A stretch of 64,000 nt of DNA from Lachnospiraceae bacterium EP-SM-12S-S03. Its GTDB lineage: Bacteria > Bacillota > Clostridia > Lachnospirales > Lachnospiraceae. Every line of letters begins with the position of its first letter. Position 1 is the stretch's first letter. Location of the stretch: positions 175,867 through 239,866 of the forward strand of contig JAJBSL010000001.1 in the NCBI GenBank assembly GCA_020540725.1. The letters run 5' to 3'. Below are positions 52,870 to 61,780 of the stretch, piece after piece. Under the pieces are notes generated by a model, which saw only the letters and a list, made by a program, of their open reading frames with translations, was not told the DNA's origin and searched no databases. The position numbers and the translations under genes are program-made.

Positions 52870-53529
52870 TTATCCTCTCGCTTCCATCCGTAGAATCGCA
52901 ATCGCCTCATCCAACGAATGCAGCACTTTCCACGCACGCATTCTTGTCTCTTCATCCGGCTCCACTAAGTCCGGAACCATAATCACATCAATGCCTGCTG
53001 TTGTTGCAGATTTCACTCCTGCCGGTGCATCTTCAAAAGCAATACAATATTCTGGCGCGATACCAAGCATCTCGGCACTTTTCCTGTATATCTCCGGATC
53101 CGGCTTTGATTTCGTCACCATATCTCCGAACATACACCCATCAAAATATTGGAAAATCTCTGCTTTTGTCAAAATGTCCACTGCGTATTCTCTTCTTGAA
53201 GACGTTACAAGCCCCACTTTATATCCCATCTGTTTTGCATAAAATATCAGTTCTTTTGCTCCCCTCTTTAGCGGAATTCCCTCATTCTCTGCCACTTCAA
53301 AAAATGCTTTTCTGGAAAGTGTCTGAAACTCTTCAAAAGTAAATTCTTCCCCTAACGTCTTTTTAAAATATTCCATTCTCCCTTTTACATTCATGCCGAG
53401 TGTGTGATAAATATGTTCTCCTACCTCTCCATACCCAAGAAGCCTTCCCGCCACATTCCAGGAATGCTGTACCACTCTTTCTGAATCCAAAAGAAGTCCG
53501 TCCATATCAAATAGTAATGCTTTTATCAT
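52870..53529 (-). CDS. HAD-superfamily hydrolase (beta-phosphoglucomutase-like)
   Basis: 219 residues. Motif I FDMDGLLLDS with both catalytic Asp, cap domain, motif II VTSS, motif III Lys in DMVTKSKPDPEIYRKSAE and motif IV AFEDAPAGVKSA. Subfamily IA phosphatase or mutase; substrate unknown. Fifteen bases after maf. Confidence 0.9.
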   Translation of the reverse strand: MIKALLFDMDGLLLDSERVVQHSWNVAGRLLGYGEVGEHIYHTLGMNVKGRMEYFKKTLGEEFTFEEFQTLSRKAFFEVAENEGIPLKRGAKELIFYAKQMGYKVGLVTSSRREYAVDILTKAEIFQYFDGCMFGDMVTKSKPDPEIYRKSAEMLGIAPEYCIAFEDAPAGVKSATTAGIDVIMVPDLVEPDEETRMRAWKVLHSLDEAIAILRMEARG

Positions 53530-53543
53530 CTGTATCCTTCCTG

Positions 53544-54122
53544 CTACTGCAAATTTTTTAATGTCTTTCGAATATATGAAATCGGAAGTCCCACAACATT
53601 GTAGTAATCTCCCTCTATCTTCTCAATATACGGTGCAAATTTTCCCTGAATGGCGTAGCTTCCTGCTTTATCCCGATGTTCTCCCGTTGCAAGATATGCC
53701 TGGATCTCTTCTTCTGTCATAGAATCCACAAATACCTTTGTTCCAATTGCTTCGTTCACAATCGTCTTATTTCCATTTTCATCAAAAGAAAGAATTGTTA
53801 TACCCGTGTATACAAAGTGCACATCTCCTTGTATCCCTTGAATCATGGAAAATGCGTCTCCATCGTCTTTCGGTTTCCCCAGGATCTTTCCTTTATGGGC
53901 AACCACCGTATCCGCACCTATGATAACAACATTTTCCCGCCCTATATTCTTTGCGATATCTTCTGCTTTCAAAAGTGAAAGTTCTTTTACAACCTCATCC
54001 GGCGCTGTACTATGATAAATCTCTTCTTTCTGGCTTACCTTAATCTCAAACGTATACCCTGCCTGCTCCATAATTTCTCTTCTTCTCGGCGAACCGGAAG
54101 CTAAAATAATCTTCTTTTTCAT
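53544..54122 (-). CDS. maf: Maf family nucleotide pyrophosphatase
   Basis: 192 residues from the ATG at 54122 (MKKKIILASGSPRRREIMEQAG). Removes non-canonical nucleoside triphosphates (dTTP/UTP type). The SPRR signature and TIVNEAIGTKVFVDSMTEEEI and GDYYNVVGLPI are conserved. The start overlaps the aroK stop (TGATG). Confidence 0.93.
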   Translation of the reverse strand: MKKKIILASGSPRRREIMEQAGYTFEIKVSQKEEIYHSTAPDEVVKELSLLKAEDIAKNIGRENVVIIGADTVVAHKGKILGKPKDDGDAFSMIQGIQGDVHFVYTGITILSFDENGNKTIVNEAIGTKVFVDSMTEEEIQAYLATGEHRDKAGSYAIQGKFAPYIEKIEGDYYNVVGLPISYIRKTLKNLQ

Positions 54123-54640
54123 CACTCATTCTCCAACCTTTTCAACTTTTTTCTAATCTCTTTGCAGATTCTTGCAGCTCCTTTTCTATCAATATGGATT
54201 GTAATATCTGCCGCACCTTCGTAACTTTCCCGGCGCGCCTCCATCATTTCCCGGATTGCTTCCACATTTTTCTTTCCTCGCAGAAGCGGACGTTTGTTAT
54301 CATATTTCACTCTTTCTAAAATGGTCTCCGGACTCGCAGTGAGAAGTACAATATTTCCGTTTTTCTTCATTTCCTTGATATTCTGTTGCCGCAAAACGAT
54401 TCCTCCCCCACAGGAAACAACAAAATTATCTTTCTCCTGTATCTCAACGAGAAACTTTGTCTCAAGATCACGAAAATATTCTTCCCCGTATTTTCCAAAA
54501 ATTTCCGGAATGCTCATGCCTTCACGCTCCGCAATCAGCTCGTCCATTTCTATGATTTCCATATGAAATTTCTCTCTCATACACCGGGCCACAGTGCTTT
54601 TCCCCGTCCCCATAAAACCGATCAAAAAGATATTTTTCAT
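54122..54640 (-). CDS. aroK: Shikimate kinase
   Basis: 172 residues. Phosphorylates shikimate in the aromatic pathway. Walker A GFMGTGKST (residues 8-16), DELIAEREGMSIPEIFGKYGE with the shikimate-binding Asp, GEEYFRDLE and GGGIVL, and the lid Arg in NKRPLLRGK. Co-transcribed with maf and the HAD gene. Confidence 0.95.
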   Translation of the reverse strand: MKNIFLIGFMGTGKSTVARCMREKFHMEIIEMDELIAEREGMSIPEIFGKYGEEYFRDLETKFLVEIQEKDNFVVSCGGGIVLRQQNIKEMKKNGNIVLLTASPETILERVKYDNKRPLLRGKKNVEAIREMMEARRESYEGAADITIHIDRKGAARICKEIRKKLKRLENE

Positions 54641-54660
54641 TTCAAGCAGTTTTCCTCTCT

Positions 54661-54735
54661 CTAAATTTCATTTTTGTACCATGACCGCCAAGTAGTCACG
54701 GTGACTCCGGCAGATACGCAATGGTATATTGTGCG
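54661..54735 (-). promoter_or_regulatory. Structured 5' leader before aroK
   Basis: About 100 bases between the promoter and aroK. In mRNA sense TACCAT pairs with ATGGTA across an inner stem AGTCAC/GTGACT and GCC/GGC. No terminator T-run, no known riboswitch motif. Confidence 0.4.
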
Positions 54736-54744
54736 CTTCGTCCC

Positions 54745-54773
54745 ATTATACCATGTTCCTTTTTCTTCGGCAA
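54745..54773 (-). promoter_or_regulatory. Promoter of the aroK operon
   Basis: -35 TTGCCG (54773-54768), 17 bases, -10 TATAAT (54750-54745). Confidence 0.75.
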
Positions 54774-54822
54774 TTGTAAAAGCCCCGGTTCATCATAGAC
54801 CAGGGCTCTACATTTCATATAT

Positions 54823-55803
54823 TTAGTTGATTTTTTCCGCCATATGGCATGCCACAAAGTGCCCGCTTTCTAGTTCTCTCAGACTTGGACAAGTTTTTTT
54901 ACACTCTTCTGTCGCATAAGGACACCTTGGTGAAAAATGACAACCCTGAGGAACATTCAAAGGACTCGGAAGCTCCCCTTGCAATTTCATTCTCTGACGT
55001 TCTCTTGCTTTGTGCGGGTCCGCCACAGGGATTGCTGACAATAGCGCCTGAGTATACGGATGTAATGGTCTCTCATAAAGTTCATTACTTGTTGTTACTT
55101 CCACAAGATTTCCCAAATACATAACACCGATTCTTGTACTGATATAGCGTACCATGGAAAGATCATGGGCTGCAAAAAGATATGTCAGTCCAAATTCATT
55201 CTGTAGATCCTCAAGCATGTTTACAACCTGAGCCTGAATTGAAACATCCAGTGCCGCAATTGGCTCGTCACACATGATAAATTCCGGATTCACCGTAAGC
55301 GCCCTCGCAATTCCGATTCTCTGACGTTGTCCTCCCGAAAATTCATATGGAAATTTTATTAAATCCTCCTGCTTCATTCCCACTTTATTCAAGAGATACT
55401 CCATGCGCTCTCTGCGCTCTGCTTCCGGCATTCCAATCTGTTTTAATGGTTCATTTAAGATTTCTTCCACATTCCAAAACGGATTCAATGCGGAATACGG
55501 ATCCTGGAAAATAATCTGCATTTTGTTCTGAAATTCTTTCATCTCCGCCGGTTTTGCATTCGTGATATCTCTTCCTTTGTAACTCAATTTCCCACCTGTC
55601 ACATCATACATGCGGATTAACGTTCTTCCTAACGTAGATTTCCCACATCCAGATTCTCCCACAAGACCAAAAGTTTCGCCTTTGTAAATGTTCAGTGTTA
55701 CACCGTCTACCGCTTTTACATACTGCGTCTTTCCTCCTAGGAACTTTTTGACAGGAAAGTATTTTTTTAAATTCTCTGCTGCGATCAATATTTCTTGATT
55801 CAT
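54823..55803 (-). CDS. oppF: Oligopeptide ABC transporter ATP-binding protein (OppF-like)
   Basis: 326 residues from the ATG at 55803 (MNQEILIAAENLKKYFPVK). Walker A GESGCGKSTLGRTL, signature FSGGQRQRIGIARAL, Walker B IMCDEPIAALD. C-terminal oligopeptide-type extension with cysteines (CHFSPRCPYATEECKKTCPSL), an iron-sulfur-like motif of Opp ATPases. Last gene of the five-gene opp set. Confidence 0.94.
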   Translation of the reverse strand: MNQEILIAAENLKKYFPVKKFLGGKTQYVKAVDGVTLNIYKGETFGLVGESGCGKSTLGRTLIRMYDVTGGKLSYKGRDITNAKPAEMKEFQNKMQIIFQDPYSALNPFWNVEEILNEPLKQIGMPEAERRERMEYLLNKVGMKQEDLIKFPYEFSGGQRQRIGIARALTVNPEFIMCDEPIAALDVSIQAQVVNMLEDLQNEFGLTYLFAAHDLSMVRYISTRIGVMYLGNLVEVTTSNELYERPLHPYTQALLSAIPVADPHKARERQRMKLQGELPSPLNVPQGCHFSPRCPYATEECKKTCPSLRELESGHFVACHMAEKIN

Positions 55804-55814
55804 ATTCTTTCCTC

Positions 55815-56789
55815 CTACTCCTGCGCATTCAAAAAGCACATAGAACGATGTGTTTCGCTAAACTGATGGTACTTTGGCATCTCATTTTTGCATTTCTCAT
55901 TTGCATACTCGCACCGTTCAGCAAACGGGCAGCCCTTTGGCGGGTCAATGAGTGATGGAGGAAGTCCTTCGATAGACTGTAATCTCTCTCCCTCTTTCAG
56001 ATCAAGAGACGGAATTGCTCTTAAAAGCGCTTTCGTATATGGATGTTTCGGATTGTAAAAAATCTCATCAGCCGTTCCTGTTTCCATGATCAATCCACCA
56101 TAAATAATTGCAATTTTGCTGCAGACCGTTGCCACAACACCCATATCATGCGTAATCAATACAATCGATGTCTGATATTCCTCCTTCAGTTCCTTCAGAA
56201 GATCAAGAATCTGAGCCTGAATTGTTACATCCAATGCCGTAGTCGGCTCATCTGCGATCAGAAGCTTCGGCTCACATGCAAGCGCCATTGCAATCAGAAC
56301 TCTCTGACGCATTCCACCCGAAAATTCATGCGGATACTGTTTTACACGTTGTTCCGGCGTTGGGATCCCAACCTTCCCAAGCATCTCAACTGCCTTTTTC
56401 TTTGCCTCTTCTTTACTACATTTGCTATGTCTTAAAATGACTTCCTCAAGCTGTTTTCCCACTTTTAGAAGGGGATTAAGCGCTGTCATCGGATCCTGGA
56501 AAATCATCGTCATATCTTTTCCTCGCAGCTTCCGGTATTCTTCCTCGCTCAGACCAGAAAGCTCCGTTCCATTCAGCTTCATACTATCGCTTGAGATTTC
56601 CGCATTCTCCGGGAGAATACCTAATACCGCCTTCATTGTTACGGATTTCCCGCTCCCGGATTCTCCCACGAGTCCAACAATTTCACTTTCTCCTACAGAA
56701 AAACTAACTCCACGCACTGCCTGGACTTCCTGTCCGCGACTTTTGAAAACTGTTTTTAAATTATTGATTTCTAATATATTTTTACTCAT
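55815..56789 (-). CDS. oppD: Oligopeptide ABC transporter ATP-binding protein (OppD-like)
   Basis: 324 residues, start ATG 56789, inside the end of oppC (8-base overlap). Walker A GESGSGKSVT, signature FSGGMRQRVLIAMAL, ADEPTTALD; Cys-rich C-terminal extension (GCPFAERCEYANEKC). Pairs with OppF as the ATPase heterodimer. Confidence 0.94.
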   Translation of the reverse strand: MSKNILEINNLKTVFKSRGQEVQAVRGVSFSVGESEIVGLVGESGSGKSVTMKAVLGILPENAEISSDSMKLNGTELSGLSEEEYRKLRGKDMTMIFQDPMTALNPLLKVGKQLEEVILRHSKCSKEEAKKKAVEMLGKVGIPTPEQRVKQYPHEFSGGMRQRVLIAMALACEPKLLIADEPTTALDVTIQAQILDLLKELKEEYQTSIVLITHDMGVVATVCSKIAIIYGGLIMETGTADEIFYNPKHPYTKALLRAIPSLDLKEGERLQSIEGLPPSLIDPPKGCPFAERCEYANEKCKNEMPKYHQFSETHRSMCFLNAQE

Positions 56790-57645
56790 TTTTCTCACCT
56801 GCCGTTATCTTAGGTTCTACAAACACTCTGAGCACATCACCAAGTTTATTAAAAGAATACACTGTAAGAATGATCAAAACACCCGGAAGCACTGCCATAT
56901 AAGGTGCTTTCTGTAGATACTGCTGTGAACTCTGTAAAAGACTTCCCCAACTTGACATTGGAGCCGCAACTCCAAGCCCAAGGAAACTAAGCGAACTTTC
57001 CACCATAATGGCACTGGCAATTGCTGCTGTCGCCGCTGTAATAATGGTAGGAAATACAGATGGGAGCACATGCTTTAGCATAATTTCAAAAGAATTAACG
57101 CCGATAAACTTTGCATATTGCACATATTCTCTTTCTTTTGCAGAAAGCACTTCCGAACGCACAAGCCTTGCTATTTCCATCCAGCTAAATAAGCCAATTA
57201 CGATAATAATAGATGTGATCCCCCGTTTAAACAAGAGCCCAACTACTGTAACCATAATAATCCATGGAATGGAAGAAAATACGTCTACAGCACGCATTAG
57301 AATACTGTCAATAATTCCTCCAAAATATCCCGCAATTGTTCCGACTGCAATTCCTATAATAATGGAAGTCAACATTGCCAGAACTCCTACAACAAGCGAC
57401 ACTCTTCCTCCGTAAAGTACACGCATCAAATAGTCTCTTCCCATTTCATCCGTTCCAAACCAATGAGCGGCAGAAGGTCCCTGCAGCTTATGCGCCACAT
57501 CAATTGCATCCGGATCTACATTGATAAATACAACAAATATGCTGACGAGAATGATAGCGATCAGATAAACTGCTGCGAAAATCGCCTGCTTATTATGTTT
57601 AAACTCATAAATCACATTTTCCAGTCTTCGATTTTTCTTCTTCAT
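56782..57645 (-). CDS. oppC: Oligopeptide ABC transporter permease (OppC-like)
   Basis: 287 residues from the ATG at 57645 (MKKKNRRLENVIYEFKHNK; GGAGGTG upstream). N-terminal OppC-type helix, FGTDEMGRDYLMRVLYGGR loop and the EAA-type motif KEREYVQYAKFIGVNSFEIMLKHVLP. Five to six helices. Confidence 0.93.
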   Translation of the reverse strand: MKKKNRRLENVIYEFKHNKQAIFAAVYLIAIILVSIFVVFINVDPDAIDVAHKLQGPSAAHWFGTDEMGRDYLMRVLYGGRVSLVVGVLAMLTSIIIGIAVGTIAGYFGGIIDSILMRAVDVFSSIPWIIMVTVVGLLFKRGITSIIIVIGLFSWMEIARLVRSEVLSAKEREYVQYAKFIGVNSFEIMLKHVLPSVFPTIITAATAAIASAIMVESSLSFLGLGVAAPMSSWGSLLQSSQQYLQKAPYMAVLPGVLIILTVYSFNKLGDVLRVFVEPKITAGEKNE

Positions 57646-57656
57646 ACCCTCACCTC

Positions 57657-58610
57657 CTACTTCATGGATTTGATACGTGGATCTACAAGACAATAAAGAA
57701 TGTCAGAAAGCAGATTTCCTAAAATAACAAGTGTTCCGGAGAGCACAAGCACGCTCATAACAATTGGATAATCCATTGCCTGTACCGCTTTTACAAAATA
57801 CGGTCCGATTCCCGGCCAGGAGAAGATGGTCTCTGTAATCACAGCTCCGGTTACAAGCATCGGCAGCGCCATTCCAAGTTTTGTCACAAGTGGGATCAGA
57901 ACATTCTTTCCTACATGCTTCAAAAGAATTTCCGCTTTCTTTGCACCGAACGCCTGCTGCACAATTACATAATCTTCTTTCAGTTGGCTGATTGTGGAAC
58001 CACGCACATAACGGGTGAGATCCGGAAGAAATCCGATGGTCAGCGCAATATAAGGCATTGCAAAATGTTTCATATAATCCGCAAAAGAATTTTCCAAACC
58101 GATTGTATGCATGCCCATAATCGGAAAGATTTTAAATTTGTATCCAAGCAAATATATCAGAATCATGGCAAACCAGAATGTCGGCATGGAAATTCCAACA
58201 GAACAAAGTCCGTCAATCAGCTTATCCTGCCATTTATTCTTATGACTTCCGGCTGCAAGTCCTAAAATAATGGACAGAAAATATGCCGTCAAATAAGCCG
58301 GTAACACAAGCTGGATCGTTGCCGGAATACGTATTTTCAAATCATATTTAATACTTGTATGAGAGAGCAGGGAATAGCCAAAATTCCCCTGAAGAATATT
58401 GCCGACCCATCGCCCGTACTGGACAATGACCGGGTCATTCAGACCATATGCTTCTCTTTTTGCTTCGACTTCTGCCTTTGTCATATCCGGTGTGGTGATG
58501 GAATCAATCGCATCATAGGGAGCGAGATTGATTAGGCCAAAACAAATGATCGTAATCAGAATTAACAGCGGAACTGCCTGCAGAATTCGTTTTCCAATGT
58601 ATTTTAGCAT
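57657..58610 (-). CDS. oppB: Oligopeptide ABC transporter permease (OppB-like)
   Basis: 317 residues. MLKYIGKRILQAVPLLILIT start, then EAA motif KEDYVIVQQAFGAKKAEILLKHVGKNVLI, and GAVITETIFSWPGIG. Six membrane segments expected. Eleven bases before oppC. Confidence 0.93.
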   Translation of the reverse strand: MLKYIGKRILQAVPLLILITIICFGLINLAPYDAIDSITTPDMTKAEVEAKREAYGLNDPVIVQYGRWVGNILQGNFGYSLLSHTSIKYDLKIRIPATIQLVLPAYLTAYFLSIILGLAAGSHKNKWQDKLIDGLCSVGISMPTFWFAMILIYLLGYKFKIFPIMGMHTIGLENSFADYMKHFAMPYIALTIGFLPDLTRYVRGSTISQLKEDYVIVQQAFGAKKAEILLKHVGKNVLIPLVTKLGMALPMLVTGAVITETIFSWPGIGPYFVKAVQAMDYPIVMSVLVLSGTLVILGNLLSDILYCLVDPRIKSMK

Positions 58611-58647
58611 CTTTTTTCTCCTTCATTTTCATGGAAGTAACAAAATG

Positions 58648-58680
58648 AAGAAGGGAAGCAGACGACTCGCTTCCCTTCTT
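58648..58680 (-). terminator. Hairpin between oppA and oppB (probable stabiliser or partial terminator)
   Basis: Perfect 12-base arms AAGAAGGGAAGC / GCTTCCCTTCTT with weak T tail (TTCATTTTG). Such hairpins often raise binding-protein transcript relative to the membrane genes. Confidence 0.7.
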
Positions 58681-58718
58681 ATTACTGCCTACCTCATTTC
58701 AATTTTACTTTTTAACCA

Positions 58719-60299
58719 TTATTTCAATTTTAATTTTGACATATCTCCAAATGTGTAAACCGGCACAAGCCCTGCATCTTCAATACCGTCTACGCGGGCA
58801 CTCGTAACAAGTGTACGTAAGTTTGTTCCAAATGGGTAGAAAAGTGCTTCTTCTGAGACTTTCTTCTGCACTTCTGCATAGATTTTCTCTCTTTCTGCCT
58901 TATCCAATGTTGCATTTCCTTTTGCAAACAGCTCGTCAATCTCACTGTTATGATAATTCATCATATCATCTTTCTGAGTTGAGAACAGCATAGAGTACAT
59001 ATCCGGATCTACGCCCATTACATATCCGCCAAGGAACATATCATACTCTGTATTGTTAAGATCATATGCCGCTTTCATGTACGCAGCCTGGTTCATTCCT
59101 GCAAGTTCTACCGTAATACCAATTTCTTTTAATTGTGCCTGAATTGTAAGCGCCTGATTTGTCTGTACCGTATCTTCTTCTACATAACAGATTTTTAAGT
59201 TCTTCGCACCATTTGCTGTAAGCTCTTTGGCCTTCTTTACATCCTGATCCCACTTTTCGACATCTTCTGTATAGAAAGCATTTGTATAAGGCAGGAAGGA
59301 ATATCCAAGTTCAAAGAATTCCTCGTCGCTATATCCTGCAAGCATAATGTCTTTTCGGTTCAACGCATAGAGGATACCTTCTCTATAGTTCTTATCTTTC
59401 ATACTTTCTGCCATTGGATTCAAACGCATGTAAGCAACGCGTCCTTCACTGTAGTTTGTAATATTGAAATTGTCGTTATCCTGAAATGGCTCCAACAGAT
59501 CCGGAAGGCCGATCCATGCATCCACTTCCCCGTTCTGCAATGCCAATGTAGCCGTATCATCTTTCTCAATTACACGGAACACCACTGTATCGATAGAAGC
59601 TTCCCCGTTTGCATAATTTGGATTCTTCTTAAATTTCAGGTACTGTCCTGTTTTATATTCCTCTAATGTATAAGGACCTGCTCCTACCACTTCTTCTTCC
59701 AACATATTAATGTCAAATGTATTCTTTCCTTCAAAAATATGTTTTGGAAGAATACTTGCTTCTGAAGTAAGAATCTCTGTTACACTTGCACTTACAGAAG
59801 GAAGTGTAAATTTCACAGTAAGATCATCTACCTTTTCTGCTTTGATCGGCTGTCCGTCAATATATAAATTCTGATTCTCTGCATTGATGGAGTCATATGT
59901 GAATACAACATCATCTGCTGTAAGTGGTTCCCCGTCACTCCATTTCAAACCTGATTTCAACTTCATTGTATATGTAAGTCCGTCATCTGATGCTTCCATA
60001 CTTTCTGCAAGAATATACTCTGTCGTTCCGTCTGGATAAATATAATAAAGCGGAGAGTACAGAAGATGACAAGCCATCAATCCAAATCTGTCATCTGCTG
60101 TAAGCGGATTCAGTGTATTCCCCGTATCACCGCCGATTGCATATGTAAAAACACCTTCGGTTCCTTTTGCGGTTGTTGATTTGCCTTCTGCTGCAGCTTT
60201 TGATTTTGCTTCTTCTTCCGGATCAGATGAACCGCATCCTGCAAGAGCACCTACTGCCAGCGCTGCACAAAGCAACAAACTAACAAGTTTCTTTTTCAT
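58719..60299 (-). CDS. oppA: Oligopeptide ABC transporter substrate-binding lipoprotein (OppA-like)
   Basis: 526 residues from the ATG at 60299 (AGGAGG upstream). Lipobox ALAVGALAG-C at about residue 22. SBP_bac_5 fold: YTMKLKSGLKWSDGEPLTADDV, AYMRLNPMAESMKDKNYREGILYALNR, and C-terminal KLKLK. Precedes the membrane and ATPase genes oppB, oppC, oppD and oppF. Likely imports peptides for amino-acid fermentation. Confidence 0.94.
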   Translation of the reverse strand: MKKKLVSLLLCAALAVGALAGCGSSDPEEEAKSKAAAEGKSTTAKGTEGVFTYAIGGDTGNTLNPLTADDRFGLMACHLLYSPLYYIYPDGTTEYILAESMEASDDGLTYTMKLKSGLKWSDGEPLTADDVVFTYDSINAENQNLYIDGQPIKAEKVDDLTVKFTLPSVSASVTEILTSEASILPKHIFEGKNTFDINMLEEEVVGAGPYTLEEYKTGQYLKFKKNPNYANGEASIDTVVFRVIEKDDTATLALQNGEVDAWIGLPDLLEPFQDNDNFNITNYSEGRVAYMRLNPMAESMKDKNYREGILYALNRKDIMLAGYSDEEFFELGYSFLPYTNAFYTEDVEKWDQDVKKAKELTANGAKNLKICYVEEDTVQTNQALTIQAQLKEIGITVELAGMNQAAYMKAAYDLNNTEYDMFLGGYVMGVDPDMYSMLFSTQKDDMMNYHNSEIDELFAKGNATLDKAEREKIYAEVQKKVSEEALFYPFGTNLRTLVTSARVDGIEDAGLVPVYTFGDMSKLKLK

Positions 60300-60346
60300 T
60301 TCTTTTCCTCCTTTTTGATAAAGCGCACGCATTTGTTTTGCTTTCA

Positions 60347-60390
60347 TTACCCAAAGCAAACTCTTTCAATAAAGCGTCCGCTTTGGGTAA
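60347..60390. promoter_or_regulatory. 11-base inverted repeat in the oppA leader
   Basis: TTACCCAAAGC / GCTTTGGGTAA, perfect, 22-base spacer, between the oppA promoter and its ribosome binding site. Not followed by T-run, so it may be an operator or an RNA hairpin. Confidence 0.6.
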
Positions 60391-60400
60391 CCATGGAATT

Positions 60401-60430
60401 ATTATAGAGAAACTGATTAGTCATGTCCAA
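60401..60430 (-). promoter_or_regulatory. Promoter of the opp operon
   Basis: -35 TTGGAC (60430-60425), 18 bases, -10 TATAAT (60406-60401). Confidence 0.65.
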
Positions 60431-60517
60431 TTGATAAATCCGATACACTTATTGGAAAAATCTATAAACCTATTTTTATAGATTCCTTGCCGCGAGCTGC
60501 GTATCCCCACACGAAGT

Positions 60518-60583
60518 GTTTTTTTGATATAGGATTCCGAAGGAATTTCCTATATCAAAAAAAGATTGCGTTACCGCAATCTT
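60518..60583 (-). terminator. tmRNA terminator and adjacent second inverted repeat
   Basis: Minus-strand AAGATTGCG gtaa CGCAATCTT followed by TTTTTTT ends tmRNA (60557-60583). The T run is also one arm-end of a further long inverted repeat, GATATAGGA...TCCTATATC flanked by T7/A7 (60518-60564). Confidence 0.85.
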
Positions 60584-60590
60584 CTTTCAG

Positions 60591-60933
60591 TGGACCTGAG
60601 GGGAATCGAACCCCTGTCCGAAAGCCCGTCCATTCAGGCATCTCCCATCACAGTCATCATTTTTACATTCCCTTGGCCGGCCGCCTAATGACGGGCTTCC
60701 GGCTTTAGTAGCTTCATAAATTCTTCCATTCCCTCAAAGCTTTGGAAACGAAGTGCCCCGCAAGGTCGAAGCCGGACTCTTAAGCAGCGGGTGACTTAAG
60801 GCCGACTGCTGCCACTAGGCAGCGTACGCTAAATTTTCGTCTGCGTTTATATTTAATTACGGATTGTTACGCGGTCCCGTCCCGCGGATGGCTTCCCAAA
60901 CTTCAAAACCCCCGTCGAAACCAGTACAAGCCC
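60591..60933 (-). ncRNA. ssrA: Transfer-messenger RNA (tmRNA)
   Basis: 343 bases. tRNA-like ends pair GGGCTTG with CAGGTCC; T-arm GGGGTTCGATTCCCC; 5' signature CTGGTTTCGACGGGGGTT. Tag reading frame near 60820 encodes ADENLAYAA then TAG (an extra Ala is added from the charged end). The genome encodes ACTG, not ACCA, after the stem, so the 3' CCA must be added by enzyme. SmpB, its partner, is encoded just upstream. Confidence 0.95.
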
Positions 60934-60972
60934 TGATGCTTCAGTGTTGTTATGGTTTGCAGACTCAATATT

Positions 60973-61002
60973 ATTATACGTTTCACGGTAAAATATTGTC
61001 AA
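60973..61002 (-). promoter_or_regulatory. Promoter of ssrA
   Basis: -35 TTGACA (61002-60997), 18 bases, -10 TATAAT (60978-60973). Close to consensus. Confidence 0.85.
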
Positions 61003-61030
61003 GGGCTATTTCATCAAAACATTTTCCTGT

Positions 61031-61264
61031 CTATTCAAGACCGAGTATTTCCGATAATACTTCAATGATGATTTCATTGGTACATGATTTTACATACCCC
61101 ATCATATGCAATGCAATCTCATCTTGTTTCTGTGCTTCTGTCAGAGCTTCGTTATGCTTGGTCTGATCAATAAGCTGTACAAGCTGAGGTGTCAGTTCCT
61201 CATACATCTCTACTGTTGTTTCTGTCACAAGTTTTGACAGTTCTTTTTTTGTTGTTGGTACCAT
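61031..61264 (-). CDS. Small conserved-looking protein after smpB, function unknown
   Basis: 77 residues, MVPTTKKELSKLVTETTVEMYEELTPQLVQLIDQTK..., mostly helical and acidic, no Cys pair or membrane segment. Starts nine bases after the smpB stop with an AGGAG-type site overlapping it, and ends just before the ssrA promoter. Could be part of the rnr-smpB-ssrA ribosome rescue unit, but that is only inferred from position. Confidence 0.7.
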   Translation of the reverse strand: MVPTTKKELSKLVTETTVEMYEELTPQLVQLIDQTKHNEALTEAQKQDEIALHMMGYVKSCTNEIIIEVLSEILGLE

Positions 61265-61273
61265 AGTATTCTC

Positions 61274-61741
61274 CTAACCGAAATTGCGGATTTTAAATTC
61301 TCTTGCCGCCTCTCTCTTCTGATCTTTCTTTGCAATATCTTCGCGCTTATCATATAGTTTCTTACCTTTTGCAAGTCCGATTTCTACTTTCACAAGGCTT
61401 CCCTTCAAATATACTTTCAAAGGTACAATGGACATTCCTTTTTCCTGTGTTTTTCCCATAAGTTTATGGATTTCTGACTTATGGAGTAAAAGTTTTCTCA
61501 CACGAAGAGGATCTTTGTTAAATATATTTCCTTTCTCATAAGGACTAATATGCATTCCGTAGATAAACATTTCTCCGTTCTCGATTCGGATAAATGACTC
61601 TTTGATACTGCATTTCCCCATGCGCAAAGACTTCACCTCGGTCCCATGAAGCGCAATGCCCGCTTCATAGGTATCGAGGATAAAAAAGTCATGATATGCC
61701 TTCTTGTTATTGGCAATTAATTTCACATCTGTCTTTCCCAT
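61274..61741 (-). CDS. smpB: SmpB, tmRNA-binding protein
   Basis: 155 residues. Binds the tRNA-like part of tmRNA and brings it to stalled ribosomes. [29 protein letters not shown] and the C-terminal [17 protein letters not shown] basic tail ([20 protein letters not shown]) are conserved. Forty bases after rnr. Confidence 0.97.
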   Translation of the reverse strand: MGKTDVKLIANNKKAYHDFFILDTYEAGIALHGTEVKSLRMGKCSIKESFIRIENGEMFIYGMHISPYEKGNIFNKDPLRVRKLLLHKSEIHKLMGKTQEKGMSIVPLKVYLKGSLVKVEIGLAKGKKLYDKREDIAKKDQKREAAREFKIRNFG

Positions 61742-61780
61742 ACTGATTTCTCCTCTTTTATGGTTATAATCATTTGAAAC

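Noticed and set aside
56043-56435. 130-codon open frame on the plus strand over oppD
   Set aside because: Antisense shadow of a clear ATPase gene; no start signal.
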